A stretch of 64,000 bases of DNA from Bog-473 sp963766995. GTDB taxonomy: Bacteria > Actinomycetota > Acidimicrobiia > Acidimicrobiales > RAAP-2. Position numbers and translations under genes: made by a program. The number at the start of each line of letters is the position of its first letter. The stretch's first letter is position 1. The stretch covers positions 310,001 through 374,000 of the forward strand of contig CAVYCE010000001.1 in the NCBI GenBank assembly GCA_963766995.1, written 5' to 3'. Below are positions 17,223-26,005 of this stretch, one piece after another. The notes below the pieces were generated by a model. It was not told the origin of the DNA. It saw only the letters and a list, made by a program, of their open reading frames with translations, and did not search any database.

Positions 17223-18835
17223 AGCGGAATCGACTGGGCGAAGTGAAAGACGTCATCGGGGTCCTGAGCGCGCTTGATCGACCGTAGGCGCGGCAGATTG
17301 GTCCCGTAGTAGGCGGTGGCCCAGTCCGGCAGTGAAGGATCGATGTAGTTCTGATAGGCCCCGCTGGTGAACTGGGCGAAGGTGGTTTGGGTCTGGGTGA
17401 GCCAAGTGCGCGCCGCCGCCAGGGAGCCCGGCGATGGGGACCCGGCTCCAAACTGCACCGAGTACTGCGCGCAGGCGATGGTCCGGCGGTGCACGAAGGC
17501 CGTGTCGCCCGGGGCCGGCTGATTGATGACGCCGCCGTAGCCATCGAACACCACGCCGCCGCCGAATCCCGGGAGCTCCGTGGCCAGCGATTCGACGGCG
17601 TCGACAATCGCGGTGGTCTGCCCCGAGGTCAGTTGCTGGCTGATGAAGCTCGACTTGGCTACATAGGAGGTGTGGCCCAGCGTCCCCGTCGGACTGCGAG
17701 TGGGGAGATTGCATTGGTCGGGCGTCTTCCCTTCGCACCCGGCCTCAATCAACATGGCCCGCAGGTAGTCCTCGGGTCCGAGAAACTGGTCGGTGGGCGC
17801 GCTGCCGACCGCGCTCAGGAGTGGGGCAAGGGCACTTTGGCAGGCGCTCGTGGTGCCGGCGAAGACACCGGTGATCTTGATCGTCTCTCCGCCCTGGACG
17901 CCATCGGATGAGAGTTGGCAGTTGGCCCAGGCCTCATTTGGTGCGGACGCAATCCAGGTGAGGAAGGCGTCGAGGACCGTGGGCGCGGCGGCCCAAGGCC
18001 ACTCAAGCGTGAAGAGGTTGATTGCCGGGATGGGGTGGACGTTGAAGGTGAACGACGTGACGATGCCGAAATTGCCCCCTCCGCCGCCGCGGCTGGCCCA
18101 GTAAAGGTCTTCGTTTTGTTCGGCTGAGCACAGGCGGAGCGTGCCGTCGGCGGTGACGATGTTGACGCCGAGGATGTTGTCGCAGGTCATGCCGTAGGCG
18201 CGGGCGAAGACACCAATACCTCCCCCCAAGGCGAGACCGGCAATACCCACGGTGGGGCACGAACCGCCAGGGAGGAGGACGCCGCTATTGCCCAGTTGGC
18301 TGTAAATGTCGATGAGTTGAGCGCCAGCGCCGACGGTGGCTTCGGTGAGAGTGGGATTGGTCGAAATTTGGTTAAGGCTGGTCACGTCGATGACGAGACC
18401 TGGACAGCTGGAGTAGCCGCCGTAGCTGTGGCCGCCCGAGCGGGCCGCTAGCTGTATGTCGTGGTGGCGGCCAAAGGCGACGCAGCGCTGCACGTCCGTG
18501 GGGTTGGCGCAAAAGGCGATGGCAGCGGGGGTGGGGCTGAAGATGCCGTTGTAGAGGGTGGCGTCGGTGACATAGCTGGCGCTGGCTGGGGTGACCAGCG
18601 TGCCGGTGAGGGTGGCGGCGAGGACCGCCCAGTTGGGAGGGGCGGTCGAGGGAGGGGCGGTCGAGGTCGAGCTTGAGGTCGTGCTTGAGGTCGTGCCGGT
18701 TGCACCGTGCTGCCCGTTGCCCGCTCCCTTGCCGCAAGCGGCCAGGCCGACGCCGGCCAGCGAGGCGGCTCCCAACGCTCCGGTGGTCTTGAGGAAGGTG
18801 CGTCGGTCGAGCCCAAGGTCGGGGCGTTCGGTCAC
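17219..18835 (-). CDS. Exported FAD-dependent oxidase, berberine-bridge (BBE) type
   Basis: A 538-residue protein with a Tat signal (DRRTFLKTTG, residues 10-19) ending in GLAACGKG, a possible lipobox at Cys34. The FAD_binding_4 domain has RSGGHSYGGYS with His136 and GMTCDNILG with Cys218, the two residues that bind FAD covalently in bicovalent BBE enzymes. The C-terminal BBE motif is near AYYGTNLPRLRSIKRAQDP. Members oxidise sugars, alkaloids or other alcohols with oxygen. The Ser/Thr-rich stretch at residues 45-66 is a linker after membrane attachment. It converges with the GH43-like gene, stops overlapping by four bases, which fits a shared carbohydrate theme but does not prove one. Confidence 0.88.
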   Translation of the reverse strand: MTERPDLGLDRRTFLKTTGALGAASLAGVGLAACGKGAGNGQHGATGTTSSTTSSSTSTAPPSTAPPNWAVLAATLTGTLVTPASASYVTDATLYNGIFSPTPAAIAFCANPTDVQRCVAFGRHHDIQLAARSGGHSYGGYSSCPGLVIDVTSLNQISTNPTLTEATVGAGAQLIDIYSQLGNSGVLLPGGSCPTVGIAGLALGGGIGVFARAYGMTCDNILGVNIVTADGTLRLCSAEQNEDLYWASRGGGGGNFGIVTSFTFNVHPIPAINLFTLEWPWAAAPTVLDAFLTWIASAPNEAWANCQLSSDGVQGGETIKITGVFAGTTSACQSALAPLLSAVGSAPTDQFLGPEDYLRAMLIEAGCEGKTPDQCNLPTRSPTGTLGHTSYVAKSSFISQQLTSGQTTAIVDAVESLATELPGFGGGVVFDGYGGVINQPAPGDTAFVHRRTIACAQYSVQFGAGSPSPGSLAAARTWLTQTQTTFAQFTSGAYQNYIDPSLPDWATAYYGTNLPRLRSIKRAQDPDDVFHFAQSIPL

Positions 18836-18877
18836 ATCGGCGACGCTATCGCCGCCTTGGCGCGAAACGAGGCTTGG

Positions 18878-19279
18878 TCAGGCGGGCGTGGTGCGGTGGT
18901 ACAAGCGCAGGAGGGCAACGATGAGGAGGGCAGCACTCAGGCCTTCGGAGATGAGGGCCCAGTAGGCCCACGCAGTGACCTCAGGCAACGTAAAGCCGAA
19001 GATCCCCACTGTCGCCGCCAAGATGAAGCCGACGATCGTGCCGAGCATGAGTAGCACCGACCCCACCATCACCAGGGCGAGGCGGGTAGCGGCCAGGGCC
19101 AGCGCTCCTACTAGGGCCGCTATGGCCTGCACCAAGAAGAGCGGTCCGAGCGTGGCCACGTGGCGGTAGGCGATGTCCCACAGGTGCACGTGCACCAGTC
19201 CCGACACGACCATGAGCGCGGCTGCGGCGAGGACCGGCGCTCTGTCGGTCGAGCGTTGTGTCATTTGGGACTTAGGCAC
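18878..19279 (-). CDS. Four-span integral membrane protein, unknown
   Basis: A 133-residue protein with four predicted membrane helices and short loops. It has GLVHVHLWDIAYRHV after the first helix, where two His and a Tyr sit near the membrane face. No named family is recognised with confidence. The GTG at 19279 has GGAG six bases upstream and is preferred; ATG 19264 is an alternative. It overlaps the end of the sterol-desaturase-like gene by eight bases and is the last of three coupled genes (PF03640-type secreted protein, hydroxylase, this). Confidence 0.68.
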   Translation of the reverse strand: MPKSQMTQRSTDRAPVLAAAALMVVSGLVHVHLWDIAYRHVATLGPLFLVQAIAALVGALALAATRLALVMVGSVLLMLGTIVGFILAATVGIFGFTLPEVTAWAYWALISEGLSAALLIVALLRLYHRTTPA

Positions 19280-20369
19280 GTGACGCTCCTTCCAAATCCC
19301 ATTGAGGGGTGAGTGGTCGGGCGGCGGTTGTCGTGCTGGCGGTGGTCGTGCTGGCGGTGGTCGTGGTGGCGGTGATCGTGGTGGCGGTGATCGTGGTGGG
19401 AGCGGTCCTGACGTTCCAGACGGGCTCGGTCAGCTGGCGCCAGGCGGTGATGAGGGTGTTGCGGGCATCGTGGGCTTGCTCGACGGGGATGGGGCGGCCG
19501 CTAAGTCCGGTGGCGATCGGTGCCTGGTGGCGGTCTCCAGTGCCAGGTGGGAAGACGGCCAGCCCGGCCATCACGTCCCACACCACGAGCACCGTGCCCA
19601 AGTTCACTCCTCGCGTGTCGGTCCGGTCATGGTGGTAGCGGTGGTAGGCGGGGCTCACCACCACTCGGCGTAAGGGTCCGTACGTCCACGACACGTTGGC
19701 GTGCGGGAGCGTGCTGAGGAGCACATAGGCGACGAGGACCGGGACCGGCACCGCACCTGAGGTGCCGAGGACGATGATCGGCACTGCCGCAATCTGGAAG
19801 CTGGCGTGCACCAACGGGTGGGCTCGAAAGGAGGTGAGGATGCTCATCTCCTCCTGCGAATGATGCAAGGCGTGATAGCGCCAGAAGGTGGTCACACGGT
19901 GGTTGAGGAAATGCGCGGCCCAGTTGCAGGCGTCCATGAGGACGAGCACGGAGGCAACGAGGAGGTAGCGGGGAATTGTCGAGGTCGGATGCACGACGAG
20001 CCAGGGCGCCAGGCGTAGGAGCGAGGTGGCGAATCCAACGCTAATGAGAGTGACCGCGGGCACCGCCAGCAGCGCATAGAGCGCGAGATACAGCGCATCC
20101 TGCCGATGCCCCCTTGCCATCAATGGTCGACGCTCCACTGGCCACACCTGTTCCGCCACCATGACGACCGCCACTAAGGCAAGAACGGCTGGCCCAATCA
20201 GCACCAGGCCCTCGGCAGTCACGGCGCGGGCCGCGCCCGAAGTGGTACCGAGAGCGACCCATCCTCTCCAGGCGAGGAGTAGGGCAACGGCAGCCAACAC
20301 TGAGCTGGCGGGTGCGAGCGCTCGGCCGTTCGAGCCGGAGTGGGTCCTTCCATCAGTAGCCGTAGCCAC
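19272..20369 (-). CDS. Sterol desaturase / fatty acid hydroxylase superfamily membrane enzyme
   Basis: A 365-residue protein with about six membrane spans and the eight-His diiron signature of the superfamily: HFLNH at 153-157, HALHH at 166-170 and HRYHH at 243-247, plus His residues near 184-188. The family puts hydroxyl groups or double bonds into lipids and sterols using O2. The last 45 residues are a Thr-rich repeat (TTITATTITATTTTAS) encoded by a 15-base tandem repeat, probably dispensable. The start is a GTG that overlaps the end of the upstream gene by 17 bases. Substrate unknown. Confidence 0.85.
   Translation of the reverse strand: MATATDGRTHSGSNGRALAPASSVLAAVALLLAWRGWVALGTTSGAARAVTAEGLVLIGPAVLALVAVVMVAEQVWPVERRPLMARGHRQDALYLALYALLAVPAVTLISVGFATSLLRLAPWLVVHPTSTIPRYLLVASVLVLMDACNWAAHFLNHRVTTFWRYHALHHSQEEMSILTSFRAHPLVHASFQIAAVPIIVLGTSGAVPVPVLVAYVLLSTLPHANVSWTYGPLRRVVVSPAYHRYHHDRTDTRGVNLGTVLVVWDVMAGLAVFPPGTGDRHQAPIATGLSGRPIPVEQAHDARNTLITAWRQLTEPVWNVRTAPTTITATTITATTTTASTTTASTTTAARPLTPQWDLEGASRA
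19326..19400 (-). repeat. Five tandem 15-bp units in the hydroxylase gene end
   Basis: Five consecutive 15-base units of the form ggt(g/t)gtcgtgctggc to ggtgatcgtggtggc encode a TTASTTTA/TTITA peptide repeat at the C-terminus of the membrane hydroxylase. A length-variable simple repeat in frame. Confidence 0.88.
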
Positions 20370-21024
20370 CCCCGGGCGGAGCGGTGGTGGTAGTCGTGGT
20401 GGGTGCCGGCGGTGGGGTGGTCGCCGGAGGCGAGGTGGGAGCAGGAGCGGTTGCCTTGGCCGCAGTGGAAGTGGTGGTGGCCGCCGGAATGGTGGAAGTG
20501 GTGGTGGACGCGGCCGGCAGCGGCGTCACGTTGGCCACTTTGTTGCTGGCTTGGACGGCAAACCACGTGCCCTCGATGCCCTGACCCTTTGCTTGGCCTT
20601 TCTTCTTGTCGCCGGAGAAGCGGTAGAGGGCGTCGCCGTGGAAGGAGGCTTGCTGCTTGCCATGGGCCAGGCGGATGAGGCCGAAGCCCTTGAGGCCTTT
20701 GGGTCCTTTGATGTGCTCTCCCTTGGTCACGAGGAGGGGTGGCCACACCTTGGCGCAGGCCCCGGTGCAGGTGGCATGGCCCGAAGGATCGGAGGTGAAG
20801 TGGTACAGCGTTCGCCCACTCGGTGTGGTCAACACGGCTCCCAACTTGGCCACGTTGTGGCTCGAGATGACGAGACTACGTGCGGTGGCGGCGCCTGAAG
20901 TGCCCATCGAACCCCATGGAATGAAGAGGAGGACGCCGGTTGCAGCGAGCGCGCCGGCGGCCAGGCGGGAGCGGGGTCGTAGTCGTGGGGCGTGGGGCGT
21001 CTCGAGCGAGAGGTGCCTGCGCAT
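20353..21024 (-). CDS. Secreted PF03640-type (COG4315) repeat lipoprotein-like protein
   Basis: A 223-residue exported protein. It has a basic N-terminus then a hydrophobic segment (LAAGALAATGVLLFIPWGS, about residues 22-40). The PF03640 repeat follows: LTTPSGRTLYHFTSDPSGH, TCTGACAKVWPPLL and DALYRFSGDKKKG, the Yx(F/W/Y)xxD pattern with a Cys pair. The C-terminal third is Thr/Pro/Ala-rich and ends GGGYGY, cell-wall-like. Family function is unknown; some are near haem or electron-transfer proteins. It overlaps the hydroxylase gene by 17 bases and heads a three-gene operon. Confidence 0.8.
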   Translation of the reverse strand: MRRHLSLETPHAPRLRPRSRLAAGALAATGVLLFIPWGSMGTSGAATARSLVISSHNVAKLGAVLTTPSGRTLYHFTSDPSGHATCTGACAKVWPPLLVTKGEHIKGPKGLKGFGLIRLAHGKQQASFHGDALYRFSGDKKKGQAKGQGIEGTWFAVQASNKVANVTPLPAASTTTSTIPAATTTSTAAKATAPAPTSPPATTPPPAPTTTTTTAPPGGGYGY

Positions 21025-21214
21025 GGTGTGATCCCTTTCGTCGGGGGTCCGTGTCGGGTGTTCCTTGTCCGGCCCTGGCAATACGGGCGGAGGTGGTGGA
21101 GAGATTGCGGAGGGGAGCTGGCCTGGACGTCGCTGCGCCCGGGGGCGGAGGCGCCCTAACCTGTGCTCGGCTCAGGAACGGCGCCGGACGGCGGTCGAGC
21201 TGGGGAGGGTCATC

Positions 21215-21778
21215 GTGGCTGCAAGCAATGGGGTTGGGGCGTTTGAGTTTTCCGGGATCAACCACCTGGCGCTGGTCTGCCGTGACATGGAGCGGACGGT
21301 CGACTTCTACACCAACGTGTTGGGCATGCCGCTGATCAAGACGATCGAGCTGCCGGCCGGTATGGGGCAGCACTTCTTCTTCGATTGCGGGGGTGGCGAC
21401 TCGCTGGCCTTTTTCTGGTTCCCCGATGCGCCCGATGGGGTGCCTGGGGTGTCGGCGCCTCGAGGGCGTCCCGACCAAGGCGAGCTGACCAGCGCTGTCG
21501 GTTCGATGAATCACGTGGCGTTCAATGTGAGCCCGGACAAGATCGAGGAGTATCGAGAGCGGTTGTTGGCAGCAGGGGTGGACTGCACCGAGGTGGCCAA
21601 TCACGACGACAGCGAGTGGGGCATCTCCGATGAGATGCATCCGGGCGTCTTCGTCCGCTCGGTCTATTTCCAGGACCCCGACGGCATTTTGCTGGAGTTC
21701 GCCTGCTGGCTGCGCACGTTCGGACCCGATGACGTGAGCCATGCGCCGGCAAGGGCGCCGCACACGGCCAGCGCCTGA
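21215..21778 (+). CDS. VOC family protein, single-domain extradiol-dioxygenase-like
   Basis: A 187-residue VOC protein with two beta-alpha-beta-beta-beta modules: FSGINHLALVCRDMERTVDF with metal-position His, MNHVAFNV with the second His, and FQDPDGILLEFACW with Glu. The three ligand positions are all kept, so a metal-dependent lyase or dioxygenase activity is possible. The start is a GTG at 21215 with GGGGAGGG upstream. The next gene begins one base after its stop, so it is first in an operon with the carboxymuconolactone-decarboxylase-like and DUF7064-like genes, a set suggesting breakdown of a cyclic compound (inference). Confidence 0.83.
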   Translation: MAASNGVGAFEFSGINHLALVCRDMERTVDFYTNVLGMPLIKTIELPAGMGQHFFFDCGGGDSLAFFWFPDAPDGVPGVSAPRGRPDQGELTSAVGSMNHVAFNVSPDKIEEYRERLLAAGVDCTEVANHDDSEWGISDEMHPGVFVRSVYFQDPDGILLEFACWLRTFGPDDVSHAPARAPHTASA

Positions 21779-21779
21779 A

Positions 21780-22457
21780 GTGCCCCGCCTACGTCAGGTT
21801 TCCAAGGAAGAGGCCACCGCGCCCATCGTCACCACCATGTACGAGTGGCTCTTCGAGGGCCGGGATCCGGTGGCCGAACCCGGGCGATGGGATGGCACGA
21901 CCGGAGACTGGTGGACCGTTTTCGCCTTGGTCCCCGACATCCTCGATCACTGCTGTCAAAGGCTTCGGCCTCTACCAGTCCCCCAAACGATTGCTCTCCC
22001 CCGAGCTGCGCGAGCTGGGCCAGATCCGCGCCGGCTGGGCCGGCGTCAGCCAGTTCGTCTATTCCCAGCACGCCAAGTCCATGCGAGAGCTGGGTATGCC
22101 CGAGGAGAAGATCACCTCCATCCCGGCCTGGTCCGTGGCCAGTTGTTACGACGCGGCGGAGCGGGCCGTGCTGGCCTACACCGATTGTCTCGCCTTACGA
22201 CATCGGGCGGGTGCCCGATGAGCTCTTCGCCGAACTCAAGCGACACCTCAGCGACGAGCAGATCCTCGAGCTCACCTACATCACCACCCTGTACTTGCAG
22301 CACGCGCGTGATGTCCCGGGCGCTGCGCACCGAATTCGACGACCGGGACGAGCCCATTGTCGAGGTGCCGGGACCCGAGGGTGCGTCGGCCATGCACGCA
22401 TCGCCCGGCCATACCGCCCCTACCGCCCCTACCGCCCCTACCGCCCACGAGGAGTAG
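21780..22457 (+). pseudogene. Carboxymuconolactone decarboxylase/AhpD-like gene, three frameshifts
   Basis: A CMD-like protein can be read only by changing frame three times. Segment 1, from GTG 21780: VSKEEATAPIVTTMYEWLFE to PDILDHC. Segment 2, frame +1 from about 21955: KGFGLYQSPKRLLSPELREL to AVLAYTDCL. Segment 3 from about 22190: YDIGRVPDELFAEL to LTYITTLYLQHA. Segment 4 from about 22303: VMSRALRTEFDDRDEPIVEV to the stop at 22457. Joined, they give a normal full-length family member. Each shift needs one base to be skipped. Either the gene is decayed or the sequence has insertion errors; the intact codon character between shifts favours error or very recent loss. Confidence 0.75.
22412..22447 (+). 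repeat. Four tandem 9-bp units (TACCGCCCC)
   Basis: Three perfect and one imperfect copy of TACCGCCCC near the end of the frameshifted CMD-like gene, encoding Thr-Ala-Pro repeats just before the stop. Confidence 0.85.
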
Positions 22458-22461
22458 ATCC

Positions 22462-23456
22462 ATGACGCCCGACGCCAATCCATTTCTGACCGCACACCTT
22501 GTTGTGGCCGAAGACGAGCATCGTCACCCCCCCGACGCCGACGACCTGTGGAACGAGTCGTATTACGCCGACTTTGTGCAACGAGGACGGGACCTTCGGC
22601 GGTTGGTTGCGCCTAGGGCTGTACCCAAATCGCCACGTGGCCTGGTGGACGACCTACATCGTCGGCACCGACCGCAAAGGGGTCAGCTCGGTCAATTACA
22701 CGGTCCCGGTTCCTGCCGGTACGGGGTTGGTGGCGGAGGACGCAGCCACCCGAATTGAGCTCGAGTCTGGTCGAGCCACTCAAGCAGTTCCGCATCGCGG
22801 CGTCTGCGCCGGCGGAGGTATTTGAGCACCCGGAGGATGCCTATTCGGGTGCGGCGGGTGCGGCGGCGAGGCTGGATGTGGAACTGACGTGGGAGACCGA
22901 CGGCGCGCCGTATCACTACGACCTGACCACTCGCTATGAGATTCCATGCCTCGTGACCGGCACCGTCACTGTCGACGGCATCACGATGGAGGTGCGTGGG
23001 CAGGGGCAGCGTGACCATTCGTGGGGCGTGCGCGACTGGTGGGCCTTCGGGTGGTGCTGGTCGTCGGCCCGGCTGGACGACGGAACCCGGGTGCATTTGG
23101 CCGACATTCGGATGCCCGGTTTCCCGATGGCGTTCGGGTATGTGCAGACGCCGGCAGGCTCGGGTCAGGCGGGGGGCGTGCACCAGATCACTCGGCTCGA
23201 GGTGAGCGAGGATCTCGGCCAACACGGGTTCCCCTCGGAGGCGCATCTCTCGATCGATGCCCACGGGTACCAGGCGCCAGGCGGAGCTGGGCTCGACATC
23301 ACCGTCACGCCGCTGGCCTTCGGTCCCGTCCTCCTGGTCAACGACATTGACGGTCGGGTGAGTCGCTTTCCCCGCGCCATGGTGCGCTACGAGGCGGGGG
23401 ACGGACGGAAGGGCTTGGGGTGGATCGAGTGGAACCAACCTGAGGGTGGCGCCTAG
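22462..23456 (+). pseudogene. DUF7064/DUF7065-like protein gene, two frameshifts
   Basis: The reading starts at ATG 22462 (GGAG upstream) with MTPDANPFLTAHLVVAEDEH and SYYADFVQ. It continues in the next frame from about 22583 (EDGTFGGWLRLGLYPNRHVA to AEDAATRIELE) and in the third frame from about 22765 (PLKQFRIAASAPAEVFEHPE) to the stop at 23456. Later blocks RGQGQRDHSWGVRDWWAFGW and VHLADIRMPGFPMAFGYVQ are typical of the DUF7064/7065 (AttH-like lipocalin-fold) proteins of actinobacteria. Both shifts again need one base skipped. The long third segment is intact. Function unknown; relatives sit in steroid and lipid catabolic regions. Confidence 0.7.
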
Positions 23457-23533
23457 TTGTCGGCTTGTTCCCCCGAGGCGACACTTGGTTGCAAGTCGGT
23501 TGCCTCTAGCTGGATGAACACCCTGGTGGGGCG

Positions 23534-24457
23534 GTGCCCACTACCCTTCTGGGCGTGTCACGAGCCCATCAGTCCGAACTCAACCGCCCTTCATCCGTCT
23601 CCAGTTTGGTGACCCGCCCACTGGCCGTACTCATCGGCGGCGCCTTGGCGGTCGGGGTGTGCTCTGGCCTGGTTGGCCTTAGCGGCTCGGCTGGCATGGC
23701 TGGCGCTTCGCAGGCCACCGTCAAGCATGTGGCGGCCGCCAAGAAGGCGACCTCCAAAAAGGCCACGACGACCACCACCACTTCGCACACGACCACGGCG
23801 CACACCACCACCACGACCGCGCCCGTCACCCCCTCGACCACCGTCAGTGCGGCGGACACCTGGCTGCTCAAGGCCATTGGGGCTGAGGCCAACCTGGGCA
23901 GCGTCAAGATCAACGGGAACATCGATCAGGCCAAGAAGCAGGGCGGCAACATCGTGTTGGCCTTGCATGTCAACGGCGATGGCGAAGGCGGCGGATCCTT
24001 CGTACAAGAAGGTGCCACCATTCAGCTCAAGCGTGTCGGCCCGCTGCTGTACTTCAACGCTCCTCGCAAGTATTGGGCCTCGCATGCCACGGCAGCGCAG
24101 ACCAAGGAGTACGGCGGCAAGTGGATTGAAGTGTCCGCGCTCGATTCCCGCTTCACCTCATTCGACCAGTTCCTCAACGCCGGCGATCTGGTGGCCGCCG
24201 TCTTCCAGGGACACACCACGCCGTTGACGCTGAGCAAGCTCACGACCTACGACGGCAAGAGGGTGTACATCGTGGGCGACAGCGTCGTGGTCAAGGGCAA
24301 GAAGACGTCGGGCCAGATGTACATCGTGGCCAAGGGCAAGCCGTACGTACTCAAGATCATCGACCGGGGCCCAGGCGAGAACAGCACCATCTACTTCTCC
24401 GACTACGGCAAGGCCAAGTCCATCCTCACACCGCCGGAGCCCATCAACCTCTCGTAA
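23534..24457 (+). CDS. Secreted protein with Lys/Thr linker and LppX/LprG-like domain (tentative)
   Basis: A 307-residue exported protein. A hydrophobic signal segment lies at residues 28-55 (LAVLIGGALAVGVCSGLVGL), followed by a Lys/Thr-rich linker (residues 65-97). The rest is a soluble alpha+beta domain: LLKAIGAEANLGSVKINGNI, then strands with IQLKRVGPLLYFNAPRKYW, FDQFLNAGDLVAAVFQG and YVLKIIDRGPGENSTIYFSD. The arrangement resembles the half-barrel of LppX/LprG lipid carriers but identity is too weak for a firm call. Two GTG starts (23534, 23555) are possible. Convergent with the AIM24 gene. Confidence 0.68.
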   Translation: MPTTLLGVSRAHQSELNRPSSVSSLVTRPLAVLIGGALAVGVCSGLVGLSGSAGMAGASQATVKHVAAAKKATSKKATTTTTTSHTTTAHTTTTTAPVTPSTTVSAADTWLLKAIGAEANLGSVKINGNIDQAKKQGGNIVLALHVNGDGEGGGSFVQEGATIQLKRVGPLLYFNAPRKYWASHATAAQTKEYGGKWIEVSALDSRFTSFDQFLNAGDLVAAVFQGHTTPLTLSKLTTYDGKRVYIVGDSVVVKGKKTSGQMYIVAKGKPYVLKIIDRGPGENSTIYFSDYGKAKSILTPPEPINLS

Positions 24458-24463
24458 GGCGAG

Positions 24464-25228
24464 CTACTTCAGCAGGTTGCCCAGCATCCCGCCGACCATG
24501 CCGCCCTCGATGGCACCGCCGTGCTTGTCGTCCTTGTCGGGGAGGTACTCGCCGATGACGCCAGACAGGATCGGGATGGGCATCGACTGCAGCCAAATGC
24601 GCCCCGGGCCCGACAGCACCGCAAAGTGGTGGCCGTCCGAGCCCATGTAACGGTTGACCAAGCCCGGCACCCGAATGGTTTGGAAGCCCACCGATGCCTG
24701 GAACAGGCCGACGTGGCCAGGGTGCACCCGCATGGTCTGGCCCGCCACTAAGTCGAAGGCCAGCACCTCGCCGGATAGGTCGATCCAGGCCCGGCCCGAC
24801 CCCGTGATCTTCTGCAGGACGAAGCCCATGCCGCCGAAGATGCCGCCGCTGATCGACGTCTGCATGCCCAGCGCGAGCTCGACCCCAGGCGTGGCCGCCA
24901 TGAACCCGTGGCGGTGCACCAAGTAATCGTTGCCCGGCGAGACGTCGATGGGGACGATGTGGCCCGGCATCTTCGAGGCGAACGAGATGGAACCGACACC
25001 GCCTTCTGCGGTGTAGGTCGACATGAAGATCGACGCGCCGCCGACGGCCCGCTTGAGCGCGCCCATCACACCCTTGCCGCCCACGCCCCCGCCGCCGCTC
25101 ATGTCGGTCTTAAAGGTGATGGCGTCGGTCATCCAGCTGAACTCGCCAGCTTCGGTGACGACCGACTCGCCCGGCTGGAGCGTGATCTCCAGCACCGGCA
25201 TCACTGTCCCGTGAATGGTCTCTTCCAT
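24464..25228 (-). CDS. AIM24 family (TIGR00266) protein
   Basis: A 254-residue protein made of Gly-rich strands: LEITLQPGESVVTEAGEFSW at the start, MSGGGGVGGKGVMGALKRAVGG, FASKMPGHIVPIDVSPGNDY, then VELALGMQTSISGGIFGGMG. The end, GGMVGGMLGNLLK, is a Gly-rich tail. This is the AIM24/TIGR00266 pattern (tryptophan RNA-binding attenuator-like double-psi fold). The family is widespread and its bacterial role unknown; the eukaryotic member affects mitochondrial inner-membrane structure. ATG 25228 has GGCCCCC nearby but no clear Shine-Dalgarno. No operon partner. Confidence 0.9.
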   Translation of the reverse strand: MEETIHGTVMPVLEITLQPGESVVTEAGEFSWMTDAITFKTDMSGGGGVGGKGVMGALKRAVGGASIFMSTYTAEGGVGSISFASKMPGHIVPIDVSPGNDYLVHRHGFMAATPGVELALGMQTSISGGIFGGMGFVLQKITGSGRAWIDLSGEVLAFDLVAGQTMRVHPGHVGLFQASVGFQTIRVPGLVNRYMGSDGHHFAVLSGPGRIWLQSMPIPILSGVIGEYLPDKDDKHGGAIEGGMVGGMLGNLLK

Positions 25229-25311
25229 AGGGGGCCTGGCCTCTCGTGTTGAGCTTCTGGGCCGAGCGTACTGTGGCCGGTGTCTGGTCTGCTGCGCCAG
25301 TACCGCCGGAC

Positions 25312-25992
25312 CTAGGCCGGCAGCGAACCGTCACCGACAAAGGTGAAGAGCGTCGCCTTGGGGTCGAACGACGCCACCGACCCGCTCGCCCGCCTGCGAT
25401 GCCGCCCCACGCTCAGCACCCTTCCCTCCGGTGCGTCGTACGCCACCTCATCGAACCCCGCCTGATCGAACCAGCCGCGCACGGCCGGCGTGAGGTCAGG
25501 TGGCCGGTTGTGCCGGGTCCAGATCACGGATGCGCCAGGCGCGCACCACGAGGGCAGCCCCGACACAAAAGAGCGGATGTCCTCGTCGGAGATGTTGCCG
25601 AACACACCGCAGGCCAGCACCACGTGGGCCGGCACCAAGGCGGCGTAGTGGCCGGCCCAGGCGGCATCGCCCTCAATCACTTCCAACTGCTCGCCGACGC
25701 CCAGGTCCACCGCTCTGGCCCGTGCGAACGCCACCAGTCCCGGATCCAACTCCACCAGGCGAGCTCGTACGTCATCCCGCCTCGGGGAGTCGGCCACCAC
25801 GTCAATCACATCTCGCCCCTGCCCACTGCACACGCTGACGATGCGCACGGGCCCTGGCGGCGCCTCTGACAACGCCGCTCGAAGTTCGCCCTGCACCAGG
25901 CGCAGTCGATGCGACAATGGCGACGTCTCATCGTCGTAGGCCTGGTGCCACGCCATCCAGTGCGAATCCACATCACCACCCTCGGGACCCAT
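25312..25992 (-). CDS. Class I SAM-dependent methyltransferase-like protein
   Basis: A 226-residue Rossmann protein: VRIVSVCSGQGRDVIDVVAD is motif I with S-G-x-G, RARLVELDPGLVAFARARA carries the acidic residue for the SAM ribose, and LEVIEGDAAWAGHY and VVLACGVFGNISDEDI follow. The C-terminus (SFDPKATLFTFVGDGSLP) is common to a group of actinobacterial methyltransferases of unknown substrate. ATG 25992 is chosen since the frame upstream overlaps the divergent DNA methylase gene. The two start codons are only about 13 bases apart, so the promoters must overlap the coding starts or transcripts may be leaderless. Confidence 0.82.
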   Translation of the reverse strand: MGPEGGDVDSHWMAWHQAYDDETSPLSHRLRLVQGELRAALSEAPPGPVRIVSVCSGQGRDVIDVVADSPRRDDVRARLVELDPGLVAFARARAVDLGVGEQLEVIEGDAAWAGHYAALVPAHVVLACGVFGNISDEDIRSFVSGLPSWCAPGASVIWTRHNRPPDLTPAVRGWFDQAGFDEVAYDAPEGRVLSVGRHRRRASGSVASFDPKATLFTFVGDGSLPA

Positions 25993-26005
25993 CGCCGGCC
26001 ATCGT

